Assembly: GCA_004138175.2 (NCBI GenBank)
Contig: RYFE02000039.1
Coordinates: 1 to 46,098 of the forward strand
Source of the DNA: Chloroflexales bacterium ZM16-3
Lineage (GTDB): Bacteria > Chloroflexota > Chloroflexia > Chloroflexales > Chloroflexaceae
Direction: 5' to 3'
DNA length: 46,098 bases
The notes under the pieces were generated by a model. The model had not been told where the DNA came from. It saw only the letters and a list, made by a program, of their open reading frames with translations, and did no database searches. Both the position numbers and the translations under genes were made by a program. This document shows, one piece after another, positions 32,849-41,373 of this stretch; position 1 is the first letter of the stretch, and each line of letters begins with the position of its first letter.

Positions 32849-34372
32849 ATGCACGCCTTGACCGAGATCATCCTCACCGATCTCCGCTACCTGATCGCAG
32901 ATCTGGGGGCCGCTGGTGGGATCATGAGCCCATCGATTTATGATACGGCCCAAGTGATCCGCCTCGCCCCGCCGAAAGAAGGCATCTGGCCAGCGGTCGA
33001 TTGGCTCCTGGAGCAGCAGCACGCAGATGGGGGATGGGGAGATCCAGCCGTGCCGCGCGCGCGCGATCTTCCGACCCTAGCGACACTGCTGGCCCTCCGC
33101 AGCAGTGACTCGCGACAGCGTACACGCGATGCAATCCGCGAAGGGGAGTTATTCTTACGCCGCCAAGCGATCTTCTGGACAGGCGGTATCCCCGACGACC
33201 TAACCGCCGGGGCCGAACTATTGCTGCCAACCCTTTTCGAGGAAGCGGTCAAGATCGGCATGAAGATCGACACAGTGCCATACCACGATCTGATCGCCCT
33301 CGGCAACCGTCGGCGCGCGCTCATCGCCCGCTACAGACCGAGCATCGGCACCACCCCGTTACACTCCTGGGAGGCGTGGGGAGATCAGCCCGATCTTGAT
33401 CTTGTGGATCCTTATGGTAGCATTGGTCACAGCCCTGCGGCCACCGCCCGCTGGATCCACGACTCGCAGGGAAACCCTGAGAACGACCCAGCCCGCACCG
33501 CCGCCACGTCCTACCTGGAGCAGGCTGCCGCAGCCAGCGGTGTCAACATCCCTGGTGTGGTGCCAACCTGCTGGCCGATCCCCCGATTTGAACAGGCATT
33601 CGGTATTCACGGCGTCTATCTTGCCGGGCTGATTGATCATCCTGGCCTCGCCGAAGTCGTGCAGCCCCAGATCTCCGACCTCGCGCGATCCATTACCCCG
33701 GCCGGGATTGGGCTCAGCGACACCTTCGCCCCCGATGGAGATGATACGGCCGCAACAATCGCGGTGCTCCACGCTACCGGTCGCCCCGTAGACATTCAAG
33801 TTCTACAGCAGTTTGCTAATAAAGATCATTTCTGCGCTTGGCATGGCGAGCTTCAGCCCTCACTCTCCGTCACCGCTCACGCTATCCACACCTTGCGCCT
33901 GCTCGGACACGACACGACCCCATACGAGCACTACATCATTACGCGCCAGTGCTCCGATGGGCGCTGGCCCGGCGATAAGTGGAACGGATCGTGGCTCTAC
34001 ACAACGTGGCGCTGCGTGATCGCGCTCCATGCCGCAGGACACACCACGCCCATCCGGCGCGCAGTTAGTGCCCTGCTGACCTATCAGCACGCCGATGGGG
34101 GCTGGGGCAGCACCACCTCGAACCCGGAGGAGACAGCCTATGCCACCCTAATGCTGCGCAGCCTGATCCAGGCCAACATTGTTCAGGACGATGTGCGACA
34201 GTCGCTCCAGCGCGGCGATCGCTGGCTCCAGCAGCAGTACCGTCCCTTTGTGCCAAGCACCGTGGCATGCTGGCTTGGGAAAGAGCCCTATCGCCCGCAG
34301 CGTGTCTCACGGGTGATCGAGCTGACGGCACTTCTGAAGAGCCTCAACGATCTGCCGAACTCTATGAGATAG
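32849..34372 (+). CDS. Class II diterpene cyclase (copalyl/kolavenyl diphosphate synthase-like)
   Basis: A 507-residue protein with the bacterial CPS layout: SxYDTA near the N-terminus (SIYDTAQV, 29-36), LHSWEAW (171-177), and the catalytic class II motif DGDD (296-299, DxDD) in APDGDDTAATIAVLHATG. QW-type repeats occur at both ends (QQHADGGWGDP at about 56, QHADGGWGS at about 413). Such enzymes protonate geranylgeranyl diphosphate to bicyclic diphosphates. They lack the DDxxD of class I synthases, and none is seen here. The ATG has GGAGG five bases upstream. Base composition is visibly less GC-rich than the neighbours, and the gene follows a MITE-like element, which suggests acquisition. A partner class I synthase is not in the window. 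Product stereochemistry cannot be predicted. Confidence 0.85.
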   Translation: MHALTEIILTDLRYLIADLGAAGGIMSPSIYDTAQVIRLAPPKEGIWPAVDWLLEQQHADGGWGDPAVPRARDLPTLATLLALRSSDSRQRTRDAIREGELFLRRQAIFWTGGIPDDLTAGAELLLPTLFEEAVKIGMKIDTVPYHDLIALGNRRRALIARYRPSIGTTPLHSWEAWGDQPDLDLVDPYGSIGHSPAATARWIHDSQGNPENDPARTAATSYLEQAAAASGVNIPGVVPTCWPIPRFEQAFGIHGVYLAGLIDHPGLAEVVQPQISDLARSITPAGIGLSDTFAPDGDDTAATIAVLHATGRPVDIQVLQQFANKDHFCAWHGELQPSLSVTAHAIHTLRLLGHDTTPYEHYIITRQCSDGRWPGDKWNGSWLYTTWRCVIALHAAGHTTPIRRAVSALLTYQHADGGWGSTTSNPEETAYATLMLRSLIQANIVQDDVRQSLQRGDRWLQQQYRPFVPSTVACWLGKEPYRPQRVSRVIELTALLKSLNDLPNSMR

Positions 34373-34690
34373 GTACGGCTCCCACGGCTACAGGAGACTG
34401 CTGAAAAAGCCCGGCCCACGGAGCCGCAAACACCTACTGATCCTGCTCGCTCAGCAGCGATGCGTAGGTTGGCGCCAACATGGTATACTTCTTTCTTGGA
34501 GTGAATCGTATATTCCGCACGGCTCATTCTTGGACTTTCCTGTAATGTGGCTTTTCCGCACAGCAATGAGGTAGAACGCTGCTTTCAGGAAATGTCTATC
34601 TTTAACCCGTGCAGGGTATACCACGACAGCCCACATTTTTCAGCCGTCTCTAAAGCTCGTAGGTTTCCGCGCCTAAAGGCAGTGCATTCT
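34373..34690. other. Gene-free region between cyclase and ABC-2 permease
   Basis: 318 bp with no convincing gene. GACTGCTGAAAAAGCC (34395-34410) resembles the outer end of some insertion sequences but has no partner end. A TATACT box is at 34484-34489 without a -35. No ribosome binding site of good quality precedes the permease. Confidence 0.4.
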
Positions 34691-35590
34691 ATGAACCTGC
34701 TCTCGAACCCGGTGCTCACCCGTGAGCTGCGCGGGCGCATCCGTGGCTGGCGCGCCCTGATCATCCTGATTGTCTACCTGTCGATCACCGGCCTGATCAC
34801 CTTGCTGGTGTACGCGGCCAGCGGCAGCTCCTTCTCGGGCGGGCCGAACGATGTGGAGGCGGGCCGGGGCATCGGCAAGGCGATCTTCATCACGGTGATG
34901 ACATCTACCCTGGTGCAGGTCTGCGTGATCACCCCGGCCCTCACGGCGGGCGCGATCTCGGGCGAGAAGGAGCGCCAGAGCTACGACCTGCTGATCACCA
35001 CGATGCTCTCGCCGCTCCAGATCATCCTCGGCAAGCTGACCTCGGCCCTGGCCTTCGCTATGCTGCTGATCTTCGCCTCGCTGCCGATGGCCGGGCTGTC
35101 CTTCCTCTTCGGCGGGGTGAGCGGCACCGAGCTGCTGATCGGCGTGGCTGGGTTGACCGCCACCGCGATCTGCTATGCCACCATCGGGGTCTTCTGGTCC
35201 ACGGTGATGCGCAGCACCCTGGCGGCGAATGTGATGTCGGTGGGCAGCGTGATCTTCCTGCTGCTCTTCATCCCGTTCATCTTTGTGGTTGGCTCGATGA
35301 TCATTGGCGCGTTCGACAACGAGCCGGGGATCATCTACATCTACACGGTGGGCCTGCTGCTCAGCGCGCACCCCTTCATCGCCCTGGGCATCACCGAGGC
35401 CACCCTGAGCAGCGGCGAGAACGCATTCTTCTTCAATGTGCCCTCCAACACCGGCGACATTCTGGTGCCCTCGCCCTGGCTGGTCTACCTCTTCCTCACT
35501 GCCTTGGCCACCGGGCTGTTCCTTGTGCTCTCGGTGCGCCTGCTGCGACCGGTGCAGTATGAGGTGCGCCGCAAGAAGGGCGCCGAGTAG
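34691..35590 (+). CDS. ABC-2 type transporter permease
   Basis: A 299-residue membrane protein that starts MNLLSNPVLTRELRGRIRGWRALIIL, the common opening of ABC-2 permeases near gliding or export systems, and contains the soluble-loop signature GAISGEKERQSYDLLITTMLSPLQIILGKL. Six membrane segments can be drawn (about 20-43, 70-92, 121-145, 153-175, 183-210 and 268-290). It should pair with a separate ATPase, but none is adjacent on either side. The open frame extends to 34547; the ATG at 34691 fits the family N-terminus but has only AAAGG at a long distance. Substrate unknown. Confidence 0.88.
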   Translation: MNLLSNPVLTRELRGRIRGWRALIILIVYLSITGLITLLVYAASGSSFSGGPNDVEAGRGIGKAIFITVMTSTLVQVCVITPALTAGAISGEKERQSYDLLITTMLSPLQIILGKLTSALAFAMLLIFASLPMAGLSFLFGGVSGTELLIGVAGLTATAICYATIGVFWSTVMRSTLAANVMSVGSVIFLLLFIPFIFVVGSMIIGAFDNEPGIIYIYTVGLLLSAHPFIALGITEATLSSGENAFFFNVPSNTGDILVPSPWLVYLFLTALATGLFLVLSVRLLRPVQYEVRRKKGAE

Positions 35591-35650
35591 ACAGAGGGCT
35601 GGGGGTGTGGGGGCAAGGCCGACAGGGGTTCTGCGGATGTGCTGCGCTGA

Positions 35651-36268
35651 TTATGCAGCCAGCCGGAATGCGGCGGCTGTCTCTTCAGTATAAATGCTGG
35701 TGATCGCGCTGCTAGCGCCGGATGCGGCGGCGGCGAACGCCTCGACTACGGCCGGGGCGAACTTGGTGCCGCTGGCAGACTGAAGGTAGGACAGCGCCTC
35801 GGCGTGGCCCCAGGCAGGCTTGTAGGAGCGCGCTTCACGCAGGGCGTCATAGACGTCGGCCACGGCCACGATGCACGCCGCCAACGGAATCTGCGCGCCG
35901 GCCAGCCCGCGCGGGTAGCCGCTGCCATCCCATCGTTCATGGTGGCTGCCGATGACGGCGATCATGGTTGGGTCATCGATCAGGCATGCGATGCGGGCGA
36001 CCCCTAGATCCGGGTGGCAATCCAAGAGCGCGCGCTCGTCGGGGGTGAGCTGGCCGGTCTTGATCAGCAGGTGGCTCGGCACGTCAATCTTGCCGATATC
36101 GTGCAGACGTGCGGCGCGGGCCAGGACTCGCACCTCGGCGTCTGAGAGCCCGAGCTGGATAGCAATTTCGGTGGCAATATGGCTAACCCGCGCACAATGG
36201 GTTGATGTCGCGGCATGGTGCTCCTGCAATGACGAGCGTAGTTCATACTCAATATGAAGGAGACGCAT
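35651..36268 (-). CDS. Stand-alone HD-GYP domain protein (likely c-di-GMP phosphodiesterase)
   Basis: A 205-residue protein consisting almost only of an HD-GYP domain, the class that hydrolyses cyclic di-GMP. It has HDIGK (56-60), the HH pair (109-110) and WDGSGYPRG (113-121, the GYP motif). There is no receiver, sensor or membrane part, unlike most HD-GYP proteins. The C-terminal 40 residues are Ala/Ser-rich. GGAGCGGG precedes the ATG at 36268. A perfect 23-bp AT-rich palindrome is 42 bp upstream of its start. Confidence 0.9.
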   Translation of the reverse strand: MRLLHIEYELRSSLQEHHAATSTHCARVSHIATEIAIQLGLSDAEVRVLARAARLHDIGKIDVPSHLLIKTGQLTPDERALLDCHPDLGVARIACLIDDPTMIAVIGSHHERWDGSGYPRGLAGAQIPLAACIVAVADVYDALREARSYKPAWGHAEALSYLQSASGTKFAPAVVEAFAAAASGASSAITSIYTEETAAAFRLAA

Positions 36269-36310
36269 GATACCCGCTCCATTCGTTGCCTAGCGACAAC
36301 CTATTGCTTC

Positions 36311-36359
36311 TTGTCACTATAGGTAATGATTTTGCTAAAATCATTACCTATAGTGACAA
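36311..36359. repeat. Perfect 23-bp AT-rich inverted repeat
   Basis: Arms 36311-36333 and 36337-36359 (TTGTCACTATAGGTAATGAT... and its complement) are exact, with a 3-nt GCT centre. The AT-rich composition contrasts with the surroundings. It stands between the end of the LCP gene and the start of the HD-GYP gene, both on the minus strand. It could be an operator, a terminator for the LCP gene or a small mobile palindrome. Confidence 0.8.
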
Positions 36360-36473
36360 ACGCATGCCTTGGAAGAAAGTTATGGCCTGATCATTCAGGT
36401 GCGCAACATTCTTCGTCGTTGGTCATTGGTCGTTCGTCGAATCCAACGGGCAATGAACTTCTGGTGCGCTGTA

Positions 36474-37910
36474 CTACTTCCCCAGCAGCTGCCGCACGAG
36501 CTGGCTCACCGTCCCCGGCACCGCGAAGGTGGCGTAGGGGTCGTTGGCGATGCCCCCCTCGCTGACCATGGTCTCGTCCAGGGCGTAGCGCTCGACGGAG
36601 TCGGGCACCACCCCACGGAAGGCCCATGCCAGGCCGAGCATCTGCTCGGGGCTCATGTCGGTCTGGATATCGTCGCGCAGGGCGCTGGTCAGGTCGGAGA
36701 TCATCTGCACCTGGGCCAGGGTGTTGCGCTGGCGCACCTGGTCGAGGATGGCCAGGAGCACCTGCTGCTGACGACGGTTTCGGGCGTAGGTGCTGTCCAT
36801 ATGGCGGATGCGCGCGTAGATCAGGGCCGTCTCGCCGTCCATGTGCTGCATCCCCGGCGCGAAGGACGCCACCATATAGCCGTAGTCCATCGTCGGGTAG
36901 GCCGGGTCGTACAGAGCCTCTGGCACGTCGATATCTACCCCGCCGATGGCGTCAATAGCCGATGTGAATGCCTGGAAGTCGGTGCGCAGCACATGGTCGA
37001 TCGGGATGCCCAGGTACTCGCTCACGGTGCGGCGGGCCAGCTCCACGCCGCCGCCCAGGGCCGGGTAGAGGTCGCCGTAGACGGTCGCCGCGTTGATGCG
37101 GGCCTGCCCGTAGCCGGGGATGGGCACGATCAGGTCGCGCGGCAGCGAGAGCATGGCCACCCGCTGGCGCTCCGGGTCCAGGTGGATCACCACGACCGCG
37201 TCGGAGCGCGTGGTCCAGCTCTCGCCGGGCCGACGGTCGCTGCCGAGGAGCAGGATGTTCACGGCCTGGCCGGACACCGGGGCGATCGGCGCGGTGGGCA
37301 TGAGGGTGGGCAGACGGGGCGGCGCGCCCCCAATAACACTCGGCAGCATGATCGGCGTCGGGCTGGGCACGAAGCCCGCCGGTGCCCCGGCCATGGTCGG
37401 GATGTTCGTGGGCGCAGGCGGCGGCGGCTCGGCGCCGGTGGGGGCGGTCGGGACTGCAACGGTATCGGTAGAGACGCCCCGGCGGGGCGTCTCTACGCGG
37501 GGCGTCTCTACCAGGATGGCGGGCACGCGCAGGGCCGGGGTGGGCGTCGGCCCTGCATGCGCGGTGATCTGCATCGCAGCCACATTCTGGCGGATCGTGT
37601 AGGCCGCATAGGCTACATTCCCGAACACGAACCCCAGCCCGCCAACCAGCAGCACCGCCAGGCCGATGACGGCGTAGCGCACCCAGGGGATGCGCCGCTG
37701 CGGGGCAAGTGCGGTCTCAGGCGCGACAGGTGGCACCAGCAGATCGCCCAGCAGATCGCCCAGCAGCGCCATATCCGCCTGATCAATAGCGGCCCGGCAG
37801 GCCGCGCATCCCGTCAGGTGGAAGCCTAGTGTCACCTGCTCTAGGCTCTTCGGCCCTGGGCGCACCCCAGACTCGATCAGCCGTCGCGCCTCATCACAGC
37901 CTATCGACAT
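36474..37910 (-). CDS. Zinc-finger/LytR-CpsA-Psr (LCP) fusion protein
   Basis: A 478-residue single-pass membrane protein. Residues 5-38 form a cytoplasmic zinc-finger motif of the anti-sigma (zf-HC2) type: Cys5, His31, Cys35 and Cys38 (HLTGCAAC). A membrane helix follows at about 79-100, then a Pro/Thr-rich linker to about 210 and an LCP domain beginning VNILLLGSDRRPGESWTTRSDAVVV, with SLPRDLIVPIPG and a YARIRHMDSTYARNRRQQ segment carrying the conserved arginines. LCP enzymes transfer polyprenyl-linked glycopolymers to cell wall or protein. The zinc finger is an unusual addition; no sigma factor gene is next to it. The ATG at 37910 follows GGAGG at 10 bases. The linker contains the palindrome at 37468-37511. 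Confidence 0.88.
   Translation of the reverse strand: MSIGCDEARRLIESGVRPGPKSLEQVTLGFHLTGCAACRAAIDQADMALLGDLLGDLLVPPVAPETALAPQRRIPWVRYAVIGLAVLLVGGLGFVFGNVAYAAYTIRQNVAAMQITAHAGPTPTPALRVPAILVETPRVETPRRGVSTDTVAVPTAPTGAEPPPPAPTNIPTMAGAPAGFVPSPTPIMLPSVIGGAPPRLPTLMPTAPIAPVSGQAVNILLLGSDRRPGESWTTRSDAVVVIHLDPERQRVAMLSLPRDLIVPIPGYGQARINAATVYGDLYPALGGGVELARRTVSEYLGIPIDHVLRTDFQAFTSAIDAIGGVDIDVPEALYDPAYPTMDYGYMVASFAPGMQHMDGETALIYARIRHMDSTYARNRRQQQVLLAILDQVRQRNTLAQVQMISDLTSALRDDIQTDMSPEQMLGLAWAFRGVVPDSVERYALDETMVSEGGIANDPYATFAVPGTVSQLVRQLLGK
37468..37511. repeat. Palindrome GTAGAGACGCCCC (copy 3 plus half copy) inside the LCP gene
   Basis: A perfect 13-bp inverted repeat (37468-37480 with 37484-37496) and a further half unit (37499-37511). 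On the minus strand it encodes VETPRVETPRRGVST in the linker. The protein tolerates it because the linker is disordered. Confidence 0.85.
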
Positions 37911-38231
37911 ACGATTGTCGCCTCCCGGCGGGGTATGGGGCCGTAAGATTGTAGATTGTAGATTGCAGATTTGGTGCAGGAGAACACCATTCACGACATC
38001 AAACGCTACAGCAACCTGAAACCTTTTGGCATCACGGATCGCTTGCTGATGCGCTCGGCCTGTCCCCTGTCCCCTGTCCCCTGTCCCCTGAGAATACGCT
38101 AGGTCACTATACCATTCTCATTCGGAATCTGGTATGATGGCTGGGATAATTCCCGTTCTGTGCCCTCTATATCTGGACCTCGTCACCTCAGTGTCTCCAG
38201 CTGTGTGATCTGTTGCAAAGGAGCAGAGTCT
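37911..38231. repeat. Divergent intergenic region with two heptamer arrays
   Basis: The 321-bp gap between the LCP gene (minus) and the S9 peptidase gene (plus) has no gene. It holds AGATTGT units with a 7-bp period (37946-37973) and four exact TGTCCCC units (38061-38090). GATAAT (38145-38150) or TATGAT (38133-38138) may be the -10 box of the peptidase gene, but neither has a good -35. Confidence 0.7.
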
Positions 38232-40607
38232 ATGCGTCCATTTCGCTGGCTGCCTGTGCTTCTGGCCTCCCTCCTCCTGATCGGCATCGCGCCGGCCCAG
38301 GCCCAGGACTCGAAGACATCAACGAAGAATAATATTGTTACTGTGCAGCAGACGAGCCAGGATGAGGAGTTGCCCACCATCCTCGCCGATGACGAGGCAT
38401 CCAAGATCAAGCATCTCCAGAGCGATCTGGTCGTCACCGTGCCCTCCAGCCCGGTCAGCCCGGACGACCAGGTTGTCTTTGTCACCTCCGGCGATCAGCT
38501 GGGCTTCCTGAACATTAACGACGGGAGCTCGGTCGAACTGCCGACCGAGGCCCTCGGCCCCTTCCTGCCTCTGCCTATGCTCGGTGTCTCGCAGTACACT
38601 TGGCTCGACAACGAGACCCTCGGCACCCTGGCGCTGAACTTCGCCGCCACCACCCAGGAGGAGTCGCTGGTGATCCTCGGGATCAACCGCGACACCCTTG
38701 ATCTCAGCGGCGCCTACGTCCCCATCCCCCAGGATCTCGGTATCGTCTCGGTCTCGCCCGACCTACTGCACTTCCTGATGGTCGTCATCCCGCCCGACGC
38801 TGTGAGCTCTGGCGGTACCGCCGCGATGCTGAAGACGACGAAGGTGCAGATCACACTGCCCCAGGTCGAGGTGGCCGTGCGCGCAGAGACTCCGCTCCTG
38901 CCGCGCGCGCTTCAGGCCCGCGCCGCCCAGGCCCGCATCCAGTTTGCTGGTCTGCTTGATCGCTTCAAGCTCATGCAGGACACGCCCATTGAGGGCGGGG
39001 TCACGGTGACAGAGAAGACCCTTGACCTGATAACCTACAACGCGCAGACCGGTGAGCGCAACTATGTGACCACGGTGCCCGAGGCGACAAATCTCTTTGG
39101 CGAGGCGTGGTCGCCCGACTCCTCGCACATGGCGATCTCGCTCGTCTCGCTGCGCCAGCCCGACGACCCGCGCCCGCTCTATGATGGCGCGCTGCTCTCG
39201 GAGATCTTCTACCGCGATGTGACGGGGAATATCCCGCCGACTGAGAACCCGCTGCTTCAGAACAATAACACCTACATCATCGATCTTAACAGCCACGAGG
39301 TGCAGATCCTGCGCGCGGCCGGCCCCGGCGCCCCGCCCCTGCTAGAGGCTACCGCCTGGGCGCCCGACAACGCCACTCTGCTGGTGAAGGCATGGTACCC
39401 GGCCAAGCTCAAGGGCCGAACCTACCCGATCTACACGTGGCAGTTCAGCGATCGGGCATCCTACCGCTTCTACAACGCTGACATGCAGATGACAGGCGAG
39501 CTGAACACCAACATCCTGTCCAGCGCCTCGTTCAGCCAGGGCACGGCCATTTTTGTCTCTTCCGACGAGATCATCTTCCGCGGCGTGATCGGCAGCAACC
39601 GCCAGCCCTACTACTACAACCGCGTCTCCGGCGAGCTGCGCAACCTGGGTGATCGAGCCGGCACCTACGGGGCGATCGTCAGCACCCACAGCTCGCGCCA
39701 GATCGTGCTGGTCTACCAGTCCTTCACCAGCCCGCCCGATGTCTACCGGCTCGGCTGGGATGGCAAGGGCTTCGCCCGGCTCACCTGGTTCAATGAAGAG
39801 CTGCGCCAGCTGGCCAACCTGCGCCAGGACCCGGTCAGCTTCAAGCTGAGGAGCGGCGTGACTCGGACGGGCACGCTCATCCAGCCCGCCGACGCGGCCT
39901 TCCCGCCCAAGGGCAAGCCGCTGATCGTCTGGCAGGAGGGCGGGCCGGGCGTGGCGATGTTTAACTCATGGGCCACCAACGTCGAGAACCCCTACAGCCT
40001 GCTGCCGACCTTCGGCTTCCCGGTGCTGGTGGTGCCGCTGGCCGGTCGGCCGGGCTATACCCCGGCCAGCTTTAACTCGCTGGCCGACAACGGCAACTTC
40101 GGCCAGATCGACATTGACGAGCAGGCCGAGATCGTCGGGCAGATGGTGGCCCGTGGCTGGGCGAACAAGAGTAAGGTTGGCATCGTCGGCTGCTCCTACG
40201 GCGGCTACTTCACCTGGCAGAGCGTCGTCCGCCACCCCGACACCTACGCGGCCGCCAACCCACAGTGCTCCCTGGTGGACACGATCACCGAGTGGACGCG
40301 CGGCTACGATTCGCTGATGCCCTACCTGGAGGGGGTGCCTCCCTACAACAACAATGCCGAGTACCGCAACGACTCGCCGGCCTATAACGTGGGGAAGGTG
40401 AAGGCGGCGGTGCTCTCCTTCCAGGGCAGCCAGGACTTCCTGCCGGTGGTGCAGGGCGAGAACATGCACCTCCAGCTCTACAACCGTGGCGCGAACGTGC
40501 GCATGGTCAAGTTCATGGGCGAGGGCCACGGCCTGATGGATCCGAACAACCAGCTCTACGCCGCCCAGCAGCAGCTCGACTGGTTTAGGACCTACCTGAA
40601 GCCATAA
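38232..40607 (+). CDS. Secreted prolyl oligopeptidase-family (S9) peptidase
   Basis: A 791-residue exported serine peptidase. Residues 1-24 are a signal peptide ending APAQA. The middle is a beta-propeller-like region with WSPDSSHMAISL and WAPDNATLLV repeats. The C-terminal alpha/beta-hydrolase has Ser655 in GCSYGGY, Asp735 in SQDFLP and His766 in EGHGL, the S9 triad in correct order. It would cut peptides outside the membrane. AAAGGAG (38217-38223) lies eight bases before the ATG at 38232; the frame to 38160 is not needed. It is convergent with a small membrane-protein gene across a strong hairpin. The substrate is not known. Confidence 0.93.
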   Translation: MRPFRWLPVLLASLLLIGIAPAQAQDSKTSTKNNIVTVQQTSQDEELPTILADDEASKIKHLQSDLVVTVPSSPVSPDDQVVFVTSGDQLGFLNINDGSSVELPTEALGPFLPLPMLGVSQYTWLDNETLGTLALNFAATTQEESLVILGINRDTLDLSGAYVPIPQDLGIVSVSPDLLHFLMVVIPPDAVSSGGTAAMLKTTKVQITLPQVEVAVRAETPLLPRALQARAAQARIQFAGLLDRFKLMQDTPIEGGVTVTEKTLDLITYNAQTGERNYVTTVPEATNLFGEAWSPDSSHMAISLVSLRQPDDPRPLYDGALLSEIFYRDVTGNIPPTENPLLQNNNTYIIDLNSHEVQILRAAGPGAPPLLEATAWAPDNATLLVKAWYPAKLKGRTYPIYTWQFSDRASYRFYNADMQMTGELNTNILSSASFSQGTAIFVSSDEIIFRGVIGSNRQPYYYNRVSGELRNLGDRAGTYGAIVSTHSSRQIVLVYQSFTSPPDVYRLGWDGKGFARLTWFNEELRQLANLRQDPVSFKLRSGVTRTGTLIQPADAAFPPKGKPLIVWQEGGPGVAMFNSWATNVENPYSLLPTFGFPVLVVPLAGRPGYTPASFNSLADNGNFGQIDIDEQAEIVGQMVARGWANKSKVGIVGCSYGGYFTWQSVVRHPDTYAAANPQCSLVDTITEWTRGYDSLMPYLEGVPPYNNNAEYRNDSPAYNVGKVKAAVLSFQGSQDFLPVVQGENMHLQLYNRGANVRMVKFMGEGHGLMDPNNQLYAAQQQLDWFRTYLKP

Positions 40608-40650
40608 GCACTGAGGGGCTGAGGCACTGAGGCACTGAGGCACTGAGCAA

Positions 40651-40683
40651 GCGGGGCGGGGCGACAATATCGCCCCGCCCCGC
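40651..40683. terminator. Bidirectional hairpin framed by inverted octamer repeats
   Basis: A perfect 14-bp stem (GCGGGGCGGGGCGA, 40651-40664, with 40670-40683) and 5-nt loop lie between two convergent genes. It is framed by TGAGGCAC octamers (about 40611-40648) and their complements (about 40710-40739), which could pair outside the central stem. Confidence 0.7.
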
Positions 40684-40735
40684 TCTCGTTCTCCCCGTCG
40701 ATGACCGAGCCTCAGCGCCTCAGTGCCTCAGCGCC

Positions 40736-40966
40736 TCAGTGATGCTTTCTCCGCTCGGCGCGGTAGCTGCCGATAAACACCACCGCCAGCAGCGGGATGA
40801 GGTAAGGCCAGATCTCGCGCTCGTCTTGGAGCTGTCGCCACACCGCGCGCAGCTGCACGATCAGCGGGTAGCGCGCGATCTGCGTCTCGATGATGTTGGC
40901 GGCCTGTCGCTTCCAGATCGGGTCCTGCGGCTCCAGCTCGTCATATCCCTGCCGACGGTTAAACAT
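40736..40966 (-). CDS. Small single-pass membrane protein, function unknown
   Basis: A 76-residue protein of unrecognised family. It is mostly polar and helical (MFNRRQGYDELEPQDPIWKR...) with one hydrophobic segment near the end (IWPYLIPLLAVVFIGSY, about residues 52-68) followed by a basic tail RAERRKHH, so it is probably anchored by its C-terminus with the N-terminus outside or a tail anchor. The start is supported by AAGGAGA four bases before the ATG. Its stop overlaps the octamer repeats. Confidence 0.65.
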   Translation of the reverse strand: MFNRRQGYDELEPQDPIWKRQAANIIETQIARYPLIVQLRAVWRQLQDEREIWPYLIPLLAVVFIGSYRAERRKHH

Positions 40967-41121
40967 GGGGTCTCCTTATCGTGATCGGATCGCGCCTACG
41001 GGCGGTCATCGTAAGATTAAGATGTTACAAGTACCGCAGTACTATATGCGGGCTCGTACATGAGTTATATAGTATATGATAACGTCCACTTTACACAATG
41101 CCCCCAAGAAAGGAGGCCACT

Positions 41122-41346
41122 ATGCGGCGGACGTTACGCCACCTCCAGCCCATCGCCGCAGCCGTTCATCGTTGGCTGGCCGCCATCCGTATGCTGCTCT
41201 ACGCAGGTGCGACCGGCCAGGGTCTTGTTGAGTACGGCCTGATCCTGGTGCTGATCATGGTCGTCTGTGTCGCGATCATCGGTATGGTCGGCAACACGAT
41301 CAGCCAGGTCTGGTACGAGAAGCTGATCGGCGGATTCCCCAGTTAG
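41122..41346 (+). CDS. Flp-type pilin prepeptide
   Basis: A 74-residue class III (Flp/Tad) prepilin. A basic leader ends in G at residue 33, followed by QGLVEYGLILVLIMVVCVAII: Glu at +5 and Tyr at +6 after the cleaved glycine, then a hydrophobic helix, as in Flp pilins. It would be processed by a TadV-type peptidase and assembled by the Tad machinery, none of which is in this window. AAAGGAGG (41109-41116) fixes the start at 41122 rather than 41098. It ends at a hairpin. Confidence 0.88.
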   Translation: MRRTLRHLQPIAAAVHRWLAAIRMLLYAGATGQGLVEYGLILVLIMVVCVAIIGMVGNTISQVWYEKLIGGFPS

Positions 41347-41373
41347 CTCTTATTATTTCTTTGTTATCCCATT

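Noticed and set aside
34395-34410. GACTGCTGAAAAAGCC as an insertion sequence end
   Set aside because: No matching opposite end, transposase fragment or target duplication was found within the gap.
34451-34636. A 61-codon minus-strand frame in the gap before the ABC-2 permease
   Set aside because: No ribosome binding site, no recognisable family and a length expected by chance.
36313-36323. GTCACTATAGG, resembling the core of a T7-type phage promoter
   Set aside because: It is only part of the 23-mer consensus, lies in one arm of a palindrome, and no phage polymerase is present.
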